A stretch of DNA of 64,000 nucleotides from Pedobacter sp. SYP-B3415 (GTDB lineage: Bacteria; Bacteroidota; Bacteroidia; Sphingobacteriales; Sphingobacteriaceae). How positions within the stretch are numbered: the stretch's first letter is position 1; every line of letters starts with the position of its first letter. The notes below the pieces were generated by a model. That model had not been told where the DNA came from. It made no database searches and worked only from the letters and a program-made list of their open reading frames with translations. Of this stretch, positions 25,204 through 33,672 are shown piece by piece. The stretch lies in the NCBI RefSeq assembly GCF_004138205.1, contig NZ_RXNQ01000011.1, forward strand, positions 310,001 to 374,000, in the 5' to 3' direction. The position numbers were made by a program, and so were the translations under genes.

Positions 25204-26358
25204 ATGATATCTCCCCTGAAATATAAGCCTGTTAACTGGGTCGATGGCATGAAGCTGTCCGGTGCCCATTTTACGAGTACAGATCATTTTATCCAGGACT
25301 TTGTAAGAGACTCGTCCTCCGTTTTTATAAATAACAGTAATTACGGGCTGCTGCCGCCCTTTACGGGCAAGAACAGCTCGCATGACATTGAGATCATTGA
25401 GAAAGCGACCAACCATTTAGAGGTTCGCGTGCGGCATTGCAACGCCATCACAGCAGAAGGCTGCCGGATCGACTTATCAGGAAATGACCTGACGGAGCAG
25501 ATCATCCATAACCACTATTTCAGTCCCGATCAAATGGAAGGAGCGCAGAATATGCTGTTCCATGTGCTGTTGGTTGTCAACCCGTTTGACAGGCAGCCCG
25601 CCGGAATGCCGGATACAGCAGAAAATCCGCCGCGGTACCCTGAAATCAGAAAAAAGTACAGTGTTGCTGTTCTGCCTGCGGGCGAAATTTCCCGTGACAC
25701 GGCAGATGGGTTTCATCTTACAATAGGCCGGGTTTATCTGGAAGCCGGACGGATCGCGGTAGATCGATCGTATATTCCGCCGAGTGCAACAATCATCAGT
25801 CACCCCTTGCTGATCCGCTATTATGAGTTGCTGAACTCGCTGATCAATGAACTTCAGCAGGCGGCATTCCGGATCATAGACAAGACTACAGGCCGGGATT
25901 CTATCACACCCCTGGGGCGCAACATCCGTCTGCTGTCAGAAAAAATGCTTGATTATCTTGCTCAGATTTTCTACGCCTACAGAAATGTAGCCTATCAGCA
26001 AACACCGATGACTGTGCCCGGTTATTTTTCTACGCTTGCACATGTGTTTTTTACAGGAGTTAAACAGATTGAAACAAAGGAACGGGAGGAGATGCTGAAG
26101 TACTTTTATGAGTGGAAAGATGTTACACCTGGAAACTTTGAAGAATTGCTTGCCAGAACTATCGAACTGGTTTATGACCACCGCGACATTAATGCCTCAT
26201 TTGCCATGGTCGAAGAGTTTATGCGGGTGCTTGTTGCCCTGTGGAACAAATTGAGCACGCTCGAATACATTGGTCAGCGCAAAGAAAACATCGTTGTAGC
26301 CGAGCAGCAAATGGTTCAGCAGGTACAAACCAGAAAGACCTGGACCTTGCTTGACTAA
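25204..26358 (+). CDS. tssK: T6SS baseplate-membrane linker TssK
   Basis: The 384-residue product has the TssK start pattern [22 protein letters not shown], equivalent to the family's W-x-x-G-M-x-L-x-x-x-H-F signature. A beta N-domain, a helical middle (about 190-310) and a shorter C-terminal domain follow. TssK trimers connect the wedges to the membrane complex. It is the last core T6SS gene here. A possible promoter for the next gene lies over its 3' end. Confidence 0.88.
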   Translation: MISPLKYKPVNWVDGMKLSGAHFTSTDHFIQDFVRDSSSVFINNSNYGLLPPFTGKNSSHDIEIIEKATNHLEVRVRHCNAITAEGCRIDLSGNDLTEQIIHNHYFSPDQMEGAQNMLFHVLLVVNPFDRQPAGMPDTAENPPRYPEIRKKYSVAVLPAGEISRDTADGFHLTIGRVYLEAGRIAVDRSYIPPSATIISHPLLIRYYELLNSLINELQQAAFRIIDKTTGRDSITPLGRNIRLLSEKMLDYLAQIFYAYRNVAYQQTPMTVPGYFSTLAHVFFTGVKQIETKEREEMLKYFYEWKDVTPGNFEELLARTIELVYDHRDINASFAMVEEFMRVLVALWNKLSTLEYIGQRKENIVVAEQQMVQQVQTRKTWTLLD

Positions 26359-26364
26359 GCAGCC

Positions 26365-26372
26365 TATATTTG
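26365..26372 (+). promoter_or_regulatory. -7 promoter box before the DUF2911 gene
   Basis: TATATTTG matches the Bacteroidota TAnnTTTG element. It lies 7 bases after the tssK stop and 41 bases before the ATG at 26414. A TTG at 26347 gives a poorly spaced -33 element. Confidence 0.45.
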
Positions 26373-26413
26373 AAAACAGAAACTTATCTTTATACCGAAC
26401 AAAACAACTTAAC

Positions 26414-26938
26414 ATGAATCTGTTAAAAAATTCAATCAAAACCCTGGCTTTCACTGGTACCATGCTGGTGTCTGTTCTTAGCTATGCTCAGGACGCAAAG
26501 CCTAAAGCGAGTCCGGCCGAAACCGTTACCGGTAAGGTAAAAGGCGCCAATATTACGATCAGTTACAGCAGTCCGGCGGTGAAAGGACGCGAGATCTGGG
26601 GAGCCCTTGAAAAGTATGATGCCGTTTGGCGTGCAGGCGCAAACGAAGCCACTACTGTTGAGACTGACAAAGATCTTACAGTGAGCGGAAAAGCGCTGCC
26701 AGCCGGTAAGTATTCGTTTTTTGTTATTCCAAAGCAAGGCAGCACCTGGACCGTTATTTTCAACAAGGAGCCAAAACAATGGGGAGCTTATAAATATGAG
26801 GCAGGTAAAGACCAGCTTCGTGCGGATGTAAAGATCCAGAAGTTATCTGCTGTACAGGAGCGCCTGAAATATGAAATAACCAAAACCGGTTTTGTATTGA
26901 AATGGGAAAAAGTTGCCGTGCCGGTAACGTTAAAATAA
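26414..26938 (+). CDS. DUF2911 secreted protein
   Basis: The start is placed at ATG 26414, since a longer frame would begin with TTG inside tssK's tail. The 174-residue product has a signal peptide ending near [13 protein letters not shown]2911 domain follows with the family's [46 protein letters not shown] and [15 protein letters not shown] motifs. DUF2911 proteins are common exported proteins of Bacteroidota with unknown biochemical role. The gene appears to be a separate unit with its own promoter and terminator. Confidence 0.9.
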   Translation: MNLLKNSIKTLAFTGTMLVSVLSYAQDAKPKASPAETVTGKVKGANITISYSSPAVKGREIWGALEKYDAVWRAGANEATTVETDKDLTVSGKALPAGKYSFFVIPKQGSTWTVIFNKEPKQWGAYKYEAGKDQLRADVKIQKLSAVQERLKYEITKTGFVLKWEKVAVPVTLK

Positions 26939-26956
26939 AAAAACCAGAAAAAACGT

Positions 26957-27004
26957 AATACCCGCGCTGAAGGCAACCTGTGCCTGCCGGCGTGGGTATT
27001 TTCA
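26957..27004 (+). terminator. Hairpin terminator after the DUF2911 gene
   Basis: Arms AATACCCGCGC (26957-26967) and GCGTGGGTATT (26990-27000) pair over 11 positions with one G-U. An inner AGGC/GCCT helix extends the stem, and TTTTC follows. It lies 19 bases after the stop. Confidence 0.75.
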
Positions 27005-27015
27005 TAAAGATTTGT

Positions 27016-27023
27016 TAGTTTTG
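27016..27023 (+). promoter_or_regulatory. -7 promoter box close to the Rrf2 gene start
   Basis: TAGTTTTG matches TAnnTTTG and ends only 7 bases before the ATG at 27031, so a transcript from it would be nearly leaderless. The -33 region overlaps the preceding terminator and has no good TTTG. Confidence 0.4.
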
Positions 27024-27030
27024 TAACTGC

Positions 27031-27468
27031 ATGCTTTCTAAAAAGACCAAATACGCCATCAAGGCCCTCGTTGCACTGGGAAAAAACGCTGATAAACCAC
27101 CGATTCAGATATCCAGGATTGCTGAGGAAGAGCATATACCCAAAAAGTTTCTGGAACAGATCCTGCTTGACCTGCGTAACAACGGTTTTCTGTATAGTAA
27201 AAAGGGTGCAGGAGGGGGTTACAGTCTGAACAAACCCGCCAGTGATATTTACCTGGTTGATGTGATGCGTATCACCGACGGACCGATTGCCATGGTGCCC
27301 TGCGCCAGCATGAAATTTTATCATAAATGCGATGAATGCCACGATGAAGTAACCTGCGGCATCCGCAATGTTTTTCTTGATGTACGGGATGCAACGCTAA
27401 AAATTTTGAGCGAAACCAGCATTGCCGATATCATTTCCCGCGAAGGCGGCCTTAAACTCGGACTGTAG
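27031..27468 (+). CDS. Rrf2-family transcription regulator
   Basis: A 145-residue Rrf2 protein with an N-terminal winged helix (LSKKTKYAIKALVALGKN, FLEQILLDLRNNGFLYSKKGAGGGYSL). It carries four Cys at 91, 100, 103 and 109 in the cluster-binding region. Iron-sulfur-binding Rrf2 proteins use three Cys there, while the CymR type lacks them. Its place directly before the sulfite reductase and sulfate assimilation genes suggests that it senses sulfur or Fe-S supply and controls them. The target site was not identified. Confidence 0.88.
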   Translation: MLSKKTKYAIKALVALGKNADKPPIQISRIAEEEHIPKKFLEQILLDLRNNGFLYSKKGAGGGYSLNKPASDIYLVDVMRITDGPIAMVPCASMKFYHKCDECHDEVTCGIRNVFLDVRDATLKILSETSIADIISREGGLKLGL

Positions 27469-27516
27469 CTCCGGGTATTTTTTTGATTAAATATCCTACT
27501 ATATCCATATACTTTA

Positions 27517-27524
27517 TATATTTG
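27517..27524 (+). promoter_or_regulatory. -7 promoter box of the sulfate assimilation operon
   Basis: TATATTTG fits the TAnnTTTG consensus. A start about 7 bases downstream would give a leader of roughly 120 bases that begins just before the structured element at 27547. A TTTG at 27482 is too far upstream to be its -33 element. Confidence 0.5.
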
Positions 27525-27546
27525 TTTAATTAAGCAAAACAAGAAT

Positions 27547-27625
27547 GCCTGTTTTAAGGGGCAAGTATGGCATCTGTTCAGCAGCGTGGTACTTGCACAG
27601 GCAGGTGCGTTTTCCCGGCCACCTG
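27547..27625 (+). ncRNA. Structured 5' leader of the sulfite reductase mRNA (candidate cis-regulatory RNA)
   Basis: Two co-axial helices are perfect. GCCTGT (27547-27552) pairs with ACAGGC (27597-27602), and GCAAGTA (27561-27567) pairs with TACTTGC (27590-27596). They leave an asymmetric 8-base bulge and a 22-base apical loop. A second hairpin, CAGGTG (27602-27607) with CACCTG (27620-27625), follows. The element sits between a good -7 box and the ATG at 27655. SAM-I, SAM-II, cobalamin, TPP and FMN core motifs are absent. It may be a riboswitch, a protein-binding leader or a stabilising fold. Confidence 0.5.
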
Positions 27626-27654
27626 GTTGAGGAAGACCATTAATACATTTTAAC

Positions 27655-29745
27655 ATGCAAAGTTTCAGGACAGAGTTGGAGAATCCGCTCGTTGAACAGG
27701 ATATTATCGATCTTGAAAAAAAGATCAGGTTATTCAGGGAAGGAGCAATACACGATGAGAAATTCAGAAGTTTACGTCTGGCAAGGGGCGTATACGGGCA
27801 GCGGCAGCCGGGCGTGCAGATGGTTCGTATCAAGCTGCCATTTGGCCGGGTAACCTTTCGTCAGTTTCTGAAGATCGCAGACATTTCAGACGAATTTGCC
27901 AGCAGCAACCTGCACCTGACTACGCGCCAGGACATCCAGATTCATTATGTAAGTCTTGACCGCACACCTGAGCTTTGGGCCAAGCTGGCTGAAGATGATA
28001 TTACCCTGCGCGAAGCGTGCGGCAATACGGTTCGTAACGTTACATCATCGCCGACTGCGGGAATCGATCCGAAAGAACCTTTTGACGTTTCTCCGTATGC
28101 ACAGGCAACCTTCGCTTATTTTTTGCGTAACCCGATCTGCCAGGAAATGGGGCGTAAGTTTAAGATCTCATTTTCATCAAGCGAAGAGGATACTGCCTTC
28201 AGTTATATTCATGATCTTGGCTTTATCCCAAAAATAAATCCGGCCGGCGAACGCGGGTTTAGAGTGCTTTTTGCGGGCGGACTTGGTGCGCAGCCCGTGC
28301 TTGCAAATCTTGTCCACGATTTCCTGCCCGAAGACCAGCTTATTCCTTACGTCGAGTCCACGCTGCGGGTATTTGACCGCTATGGCGAACGGAATAACCG
28401 GAATAAGGCCCGTTTTAAGTTTCTTGTTCAGAAGCTCGGTCTCGATGAAGTATTACGTCTTATTGCAGAAGAGCGCGTTGCCAACAAAGTAAAGACATAT
28501 ACCGTGAACAGGGAAGTGGTCGCTGATCCGCAGGTGCCCGCCACGGTTCCTGCCGGTACGGCAGCTGTAGCAGACCAGGCGCATTATGAGGCGTGGCTGA
28601 AGACCAATGTCTTCGAACAGAAGCAGCCTGGTTTTCATGGGGTTTATATTAAGGTGCTGAAGGGCGATATTCCCACGGCGAAAGCACGTGAACTGATCGC
28701 AGCCATACATCCCTATGCTGCGGATGAAATGCGCATTACTCAGAATCAGGGGCTCCTTCTTAAATATGTAAAAAAGGAATATCTCCCATATCTCTATCAG
28801 GCGCTGCATGCACTAGGCTATACGGCGTTGGGTTTTGACAGCCTTGCCGATATTACTACCTGTCCGGGAACAGATACCTGTAACCTGGGCATTTCAAACA
28901 GCATGACGCTGGCCGCCGTTCTTGAAGACCTGGTTTACAATGAGTATCCGGAGTTTATCTACGAACGCCAGCTCAAAGTTAAAATAAGCGGCTGCATGAA
29001 CTCATGCGGGCAGCACGGACTGGCGGAGATTGGTTTTCATGGCAGCTCATTAAAAGCAGCCGGAAAGGTTGTACCTGCGGTGCAGGTCATGCTTGGCGGC
29101 GGAACGGTTGGAGATGGCATCGGGCGGGTAGCTGAACGCGTTATCAAGGTACCGTCTAAACGCGCAACAGCGGTATTAAGGGCGGTGCTGGATGACTTCA
29201 AATTGCAGCGTGCCACCGGCGAAAATTTTCATGTCTATTATGACCGCCAGGGTAAGGACTATTTTTACCGCCTGCTGAAACCGCTTGCCGATCTGGCAAC
29301 CCTCCAGCCTGAAGAATTTGTAGACTGGGGCCATGAAGAGACATTCGAAACCGCTATCGGTGTTGGTGAGTGTGCGGGCGTGATGATCGATCTGGTTGGC
29401 ACGCTGCTGCTCGAAGCCGAGGAAAAACTTGGCTGGTCTGAGGCCGCACTTAAAAATGGTGCCTGGGCTGATGCTATTTACCACGCCTATGCCGTATTTG
29501 TGAGCTCAGCGAAAGCGCTGTTACTCGATAAATCGGTTAACAGCAGCACCCAGGCCGGTGTGATCAGGGAATTTGACGAGCGGTATGTGCAAACGGGCGA
29601 GATCGGTCTCGAAGGTACGTTTACTGATCTTGTTCTGCAGATCAATAAAAACGAGCCGGACGAGACATTTGCAAATCAATATGTTAAACAGGCACAGGCG
29701 TTTATCGGCCAGGTGCGTACAAAAAGAGAGGTTGTCGTATCATGA
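27655..29745 (+). CDS. Siroheme-dependent sulfite (nitrite-type) reductase with C-terminal HEPN-like domain
   Basis: A 696-residue hemoprotein. The siroheme/4Fe-4S ligands are TCPGTDTCNLG (Cys about 403 and 409) and SGCMNSCGQHG (Cys about 447 and 451). The two ferredoxin-like repeats are seen in QPGVQMVRIKLPFGRV and KQPGFHGVYIKVLKG. Residues from about 560 add a helical domain resembling HEPN, an architecture seen in Bacteroidota reductases of this type. It reduces sulfite to sulfide with six electrons. Sulfite rather than nitrite is favoured because the downstream genes are CobA, CysG-type, CysH, CysD and CysN. The last bases overlap cobA (ATGA). Confidence 0.9.
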   Translation: MQSFRTELENPLVEQDIIDLEKKIRLFREGAIHDEKFRSLRLARGVYGQRQPGVQMVRIKLPFGRVTFRQFLKIADISDEFASSNLHLTTRQDIQIHYVSLDRTPELWAKLAEDDITLREACGNTVRNVTSSPTAGIDPKEPFDVSPYAQATFAYFLRNPICQEMGRKFKISFSSSEEDTAFSYIHDLGFIPKINPAGERGFRVLFAGGLGAQPVLANLVHDFLPEDQLIPYVESTLRVFDRYGERNNRNKARFKFLVQKLGLDEVLRLIAEERVANKVKTYTVNREVVADPQVPATVPAGTAAVADQAHYEAWLKTNVFEQKQPGFHGVYIKVLKGDIPTAKARELIAAIHPYAADEMRITQNQGLLLKYVKKEYLPYLYQALHALGYTALGFDSLADITTCPGTDTCNLGISNSMTLAAVLEDLVYNEYPEFIYERQLKVKISGCMNSCGQHGLAEIGFHGSSLKAAGKVVPAVQVMLGGGTVGDGIGRVAERVIKVPSKRATAVLRAVLDDFKLQRATGENFHVYYDRQGKDYFYRLLKPLADLATLQPEEFVDWGHEETFETAIGVGECAGVMIDLVGTLLLEAEEKLGWSEAALKNGAWADAIYHAYAVFVSSAKALLLDKSVNSSTQAGVIREFDERYVQTGEIGLEGTFTDLVLQINKNEPDETFANQYVKQAQAFIGQVRTKREVVVS

Positions 29746-30512
29746 ATACAAAAGAACCAAGAATAACACTGGTGGGCGCCGGTCCGGGCGATCCGGAACT
29801 GATAACACTGAAAGGTCTAAAGGCACTTCAATCGGCCGATGTAGTTTTGTACGATGCACTGGTTGGCGAGGCTATGCTTGATCACGTTCCGGCGGCAGCC
29901 GTAAAAATATATGTTGGCAAACGTTCCGGTGAGCATGCTTATGCGCAGGAAACCATTAACAGGCTTATGGTCGATTATGCGGTTAACTATGGTCATGTTG
30001 TACGCCTGAAAGGCGGCGATCCTTTTGTGTTCGGCAGGGGGTATGAAGAACTTGAATTTGCGGCTGCGCATCATATTCCTGCAACTGTAGTACCAGGCAT
30101 TTCCAGCTCTATTGCTGTAGCGGGAATTCAGCAGATTCCTGTTACACACCGCGGCATGAGCGAGAGTTTCTGGGTGGTAACCGGAACGACAACATCCGGC
30201 CAGGTTTCTGCCGACATTTATGACGCCGCCCGGTCAAACGCTACGGTTGTTGTGTTAATGGGTTTGAAGAAGCTTCAGGAAATTACCAATATTTTTGCCG
30301 CCGCGGGTAGGGCTGACCTGCCTGCAGCAATTATCCAGGATGGCTCGACACCTGCGGAGCGTATGGTAAGCGGCACAGTCAGAAACATTGCTGAAACGGC
30401 AGCACGCGAACAGATCAAGGCACCGTCTGTGCTTATATTCGGGGAAGTCGTTTCGTTGCATCCATCATTCAGGTCGCTACAGGTATTACATGCAGGAGTT
30501 ACTGAAAAATAG
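29742..30512 (+). CDS. cobA: Uroporphyrinogen-III C-methyltransferase
   Basis: A 256-residue SUMT with LVGAGPGDPELITLKG at about 9-24, YDALVG, VRLKGGDPFVFGRGYEE, PGISSSIAVAG and PVTHRG, all typical of the family. It methylates uroporphyrinogen III at C2 and C7 with SAM to give precorrin-2, the first step to siroheme for the reductase upstream. It overlaps the reductase gene by 4 bases and the next gene by 23, so translation is probably coupled. Confidence 0.93.
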   Translation: MNTKEPRITLVGAGPGDPELITLKGLKALQSADVVLYDALVGEAMLDHVPAAAVKIYVGKRSGEHAYAQETINRLMVDYAVNYGHVVRLKGGDPFVFGRGYEELEFAAAHHIPATVVPGISSSIAVAGIQQIPVTHRGMSESFWVVTGTTTSGQVSADIYDAARSNATVVVLMGLKKLQEITNIFAAAGRADLPAAIIQDGSTPAERMVSGTVRNIAETAAREQIKAPSVLIFGEVVSLHPSFRSLQVLHAGVTEK

Positions 30513-32001
30513 CCCTGTTGGTGCAGACGCGGCAGGAAGCGCCGGGAATGAACTTTTTCCGGTCTTTGTGAAGCTTAACCAGCTGCACACCGTACTGGTT
30601 GGTGCAGGGAATGTCGGCCTGGAAAAACTTATGGCCATCATGCACAACAGCGCAGGCGCAAGCGTAAGTGTTGTTGCCGAAATTGTGTTGCCTGCGCTGA
30701 TCGATTTTGCCGCTGCTTATCCAAGTGTAAAGATTATACAAAAAAGTTTTGAGCCTGCAGACCTTGACCGGGCCGATATCGTTGTTGCAGCCACGGCAGA
30801 TAACCGGCTGAACGAAGAGATCAGAACGGCGGCGCATGCGCGCAGGCTGCTGGTAAACGTTGCGGATCAGCCGGCACTCTGCGATTTTTACCTCGGCTCT
30901 ATCGTAAAAAAGGGCGATCTCAAAATCGCTATTTCAACGAACGGAAAATCGCCCACGATTGCCAAACGTTTACGTGAGTTGCTGGCAGAAGACCTGCCCG
31001 CCGATCTTGATATCACATTGCAGCAAATGAACGCGCTCAGGGAAACACTGCGTGGTGATTTTGCACAGAAAGTTAAAAGACTAAATGCTGTAACAGAGGT
31101 GCTTGTAGCCCCCAAGCTTGAACGCAAGATCAGGTATAATTTCAAGTGGCTGGTTTGGGTTGTTATGGTAGGCTTCATTGCTGCCGTAGGTACAACACTC
31201 TGGTATAAGGAACCCGGTTTTCAAACATTTCTGATTAATATCAATCCGGTATTTTACTGGTTTCTTCTCGGCGGATTTGTGTTCGCTATGATTGACGGTG
31301 CGATCGGCATGTCTTACGGGGTTACTTCGGCTTCATTTTCGCTGGCTATGGGCATACCGCCCGCCTCGGCCAGCATGGCTATCCATCTGTCTGAAGTGCT
31401 GAGCAATGGCATTGCGGGATGGATGCATTACCGCATGGGCAATGTAAACTGGAAGCTTTTTAAAATTCTGATCATACCCGGTGTAACGGGTGCCGTGCTG
31501 GGTGCTTTCCTGCTTTCGTCTCTTGAGCATCTTAGTCATTACACAAAGCCGGTTGTGGCTACCTATACGCTTATTCTGGGTGCGATCATTCTTAGAAAAG
31601 CACTGAGCATCCGCCGGAGGCGAAAAACGGAGAAGATTAAGAAGATCGGTGTTACAGGCTTTTTTGGTGGTTTTATTGATGCTGCTTTTGGCGGTGGCTG
31701 GGGGTCGATTGTTCTTTCCAGTCTGATTGCTGGTGGGCGGCATCCGTTATTCTCTTTGGGAACGGTAAAAATCACCAGATTCTTCATTGCCATTCTAAGT
31801 TCACTAACGTTTTTTACCATGCTCGGCGGTGCACACTGGGAGGCAGTCAGCGGTCTGATCATAGGCAGTGCAATTGCTGCGCCCATTGCAGCGAAGGTTT
31901 CAAACCGGATTTCTGCCAAGACGATCATGGTAGCTGTGGGCATTATTGTCATGGCGGTCAGCCTGCGAAGCCTTATTTTGTTGATATTAAAATTAGTATA
32001 A
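30490..32001 (+). CDS. Fusion of precorrin-2 dehydrogenase (siroheme synthase N-domain) and TauE/SafE sulfite exporter
   Basis: The start is ATG 30490, inside the end of cobA. Residues about 15-205 form a CysG/Met8-type NAD-binding domain (VLVGAGNVGLEK; ATADNRLNEEI; NVADQPALCDFYLGS; ISTNGKSPTIAKRLRE), which oxidises precorrin-2 to sirohydrochlorin and often inserts iron. From about 215 on, a TSUP (TauE/SafE) membrane part has about eight helices and the repeat motifs GFVFAMIDGAIGMSYG and GGFIDAAFGGGWG. The continuous frame of 503 residues argues for a real fusion. It joins cofactor synthesis with movement of sulfite, the substrate of the cofactor's enzyme. Confidence 0.88.
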   Translation: MQELLKNSPVGADAAGSAGNELFPVFVKLNQLHTVLVGAGNVGLEKLMAIMHNSAGASVSVVAEIVLPALIDFAAAYPSVKIIQKSFEPADLDRADIVVAATADNRLNEEIRTAAHARRLLVNVADQPALCDFYLGSIVKKGDLKIAISTNGKSPTIAKRLRELLAEDLPADLDITLQQMNALRETLRGDFAQKVKRLNAVTEVLVAPKLERKIRYNFKWLVWVVMVGFIAAVGTTLWYKEPGFQTFLININPVFYWFLLGGFVFAMIDGAIGMSYGVTSASFSLAMGIPPASASMAIHLSEVLSNGIAGWMHYRMGNVNWKLFKILIIPGVTGAVLGAFLLSSLEHLSHYTKPVVATYTLILGAIILRKALSIRRRRKTEKIKKIGVTGFFGGFIDAAFGGGWGSIVLSSLIAGGRHPLFSLGTVKITRFFIAILSSLTFFTMLGGAHWEAVSGLIIGSAIAAPIAAKVSNRISAKTIMVAVGIIVMAVSLRSLILLILKLV

Positions 32002-32004
32002 AGC

Positions 32005-32718
32005 ATGTCGGAAATTGTTGGAGATATTGGTCCGCTATTGGACGAAGTGAAAGGAAAAGATCCGGTTACGGCTTTGCGCCTGCTTGCTGATAAGTATGCC
32101 GGGAAAATCGTTTTCTCGACCAGCTTTGGCTGGGAAGATCAGGTTATTACCCACCTCATCTTCAGTAACGATATACCTGTCCAGGTGTTTACGCTTGAAA
32201 CGGGCCGGCTGTTTCCGGAGACCTATTATGTCTGGAACCGGACCCTGGAAATCTATGGAAAAAAGATAGAACCCTACTTTCCGAGACCTGATCTGTTACA
32301 GGAAATGGTTGGCGCGAAGGGACCGAGCAGTTTTTATGAATCGGTTGATAACCGCAAGGAATGCTGTTATATTCGCAAGATCGAGCCGCTGAAACGCGCA
32401 CTGACGGGCAACGAATGCTGGATAACCGGAATCCGTGCAGATCAGTCTGCAAATCGCGAAGAGATGCATGAGGTTGAATGGGATGAAGGGAACCGGCTGT
32501 TCAAATATCATCCGCTTTTCCATTGGACGCTTGATGAGGTGAAAGCTTACATTAAGACACACAATATTGTGTACAACACGCTGCACGACCGCGGCTTTCC
32601 AAGCATCGGCTGCGCGCCCTGCACACGTGCGGTTGCGCCGGGCGAAGATTTTCGCGCGGGCCGCTGGTGGTGGGAAGACCAGAGTAAAAAAGAATGTGGC
32701 CTCCACGCCACGCATTAA
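32005..32718 (+). CDS. cysH: Assimilatory APS reductase with 4Fe-4S cluster
   Basis: The 237-residue enzyme has the PAPS/APS reductase fold, with FSTSFGWEDQVI as the modified P-loop. A cluster-type Cys set is present (Cys120-Cys121 and Cys203-x-x-Cys206), and the catalytic Cys231 sits in KKECGLH. The cluster cysteines indicate APS rather than PAPS as substrate, in line with the absence of a CysC kinase here. It yields sulfite for the reductase encoded two genes upstream. Confidence 0.93.
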   Translation: MSEIVGDIGPLLDEVKGKDPVTALRLLADKYAGKIVFSTSFGWEDQVITHLIFSNDIPVQVFTLETGRLFPETYYVWNRTLEIYGKKIEPYFPRPDLLQEMVGAKGPSSFYESVDNRKECCYIRKIEPLKRALTGNECWITGIRADQSANREEMHEVEWDEGNRLFKYHPLFHWTLDEVKAYIKTHNIVYNTLHDRGFPSIGCAPCTRAVAPGEDFRAGRWWWEDQSKKECGLHATH

Positions 32719-32733
32719 CACGCAAAAAAGAAC

Positions 32734-33639
32734 ATGAGCAGATACAACTTAGATTATTTGGACGAATTAGAAGCGGAAGCGATTCATATTCTCCGTGAAG
32801 TGGCGGGCCAGTTCGAAAAGCCGGCATTGCTTTTCTCGGGCGGCAAGGACTCGATTACGCTTGTACGCCTGGCCGAAAAAGCGTTTCGCCCCGGAAAGTT
32901 TCCGTTTCCGCTGGTGCACATCGATACCGGTCATAATTTTTCAGAAACCATCGATTATCGCGACAGGATGATGCAGCGTATTGGCGAAAAACTGATTGTA
33001 GGTTATGTACAGGAATCTATAGATCAGGGTAAAGTGATCGAACAAACGGGTAAAAATGCCAGTCGCAACGCGCTACAAACCGTTACCCTGCTTGATACCA
33101 TTGCTGCGCATGGTTTTGATGCCTGTATAGGCGGTGCCCGTCGGGACGAGGAGAAAGCCCGGGCCAAAGAACGCATTTTTTCTGTCCGCGATGAGTTTGG
33201 GCAGTGGGATCCTAAAAGACAGCGGCCGGAGCTCTGGCATATCTATAACGGCAGAATTCACAAAGGTGAGAATGTGCGTGTGTTCCCGATCAGCAACTGG
33301 ACAGAACTTGATGTCTGGAACTATATTCGCCGGGAACAAATTGAACTGCCGAGTATCTATTTTGCGCATGAGCGCGACTGCATTATGCGAAACGGGCAGT
33401 GGATGGCAGCTTCGCCTTTTTTGAATATGGACGAAGAAGACACCATTTACCACAAAAAAGTTCGTTTCCGCACGGTAGGAGACATGTCCTGTACGGCGGC
33501 GGTGGAATCTGAGGCCGATCAGATCGATGATATCATCAATGAGATCAGCGCTTCGAAGATCAGTGAGCGCGGTGCGCGGATGGACGACAAGGTTTCTGAA
33601 GCTGCGATGGAAGACCGCAAAAAGGGCGGGTATTTTTAA
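32734..33639 (+). CDS. cysD: Sulfate adenylyltransferase subunit 2
   Basis: A 301-residue CysD with PP-loop FSGGKDSI at about 34-41. FPLVHIDTGHNFSETIDYRD, IGGARRDEEKARAKERIFS and HERDCIMRNGQW are all highly conserved in the family. With the GTPase CysN it makes adenosine phosphosulfate from ATP and sulfate. It is spaced 15 bases after cysH and 33 before cysN. Confidence 0.96.
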   Translation: MSRYNLDYLDELEAEAIHILREVAGQFEKPALLFSGGKDSITLVRLAEKAFRPGKFPFPLVHIDTGHNFSETIDYRDRMMQRIGEKLIVGYVQESIDQGKVIEQTGKNASRNALQTVTLLDTIAAHGFDACIGGARRDEEKARAKERIFSVRDEFGQWDPKRQRPELWHIYNGRIHKGENVRVFPISNWTELDVWNYIRREQIELPSIYFAHERDCIMRNGQWMAASPFLNMDEEDTIYHKKVRFRTVGDMSCTAAVESEADQIDDIINEISASKISERGARMDDKVSEAAMEDRKKGGYF

Positions 33640-33672
33640 ACTCAAACACCGGCTCTGCCCGGCGATATACAT

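Noticed and set aside
27547..27625. SAM-type riboswitch before the sulfite reductase gene
   Set aside because: The conserved core motifs of SAM-I and SAM-II are absent; only the helices support a structured element, so it is reported as unassigned.
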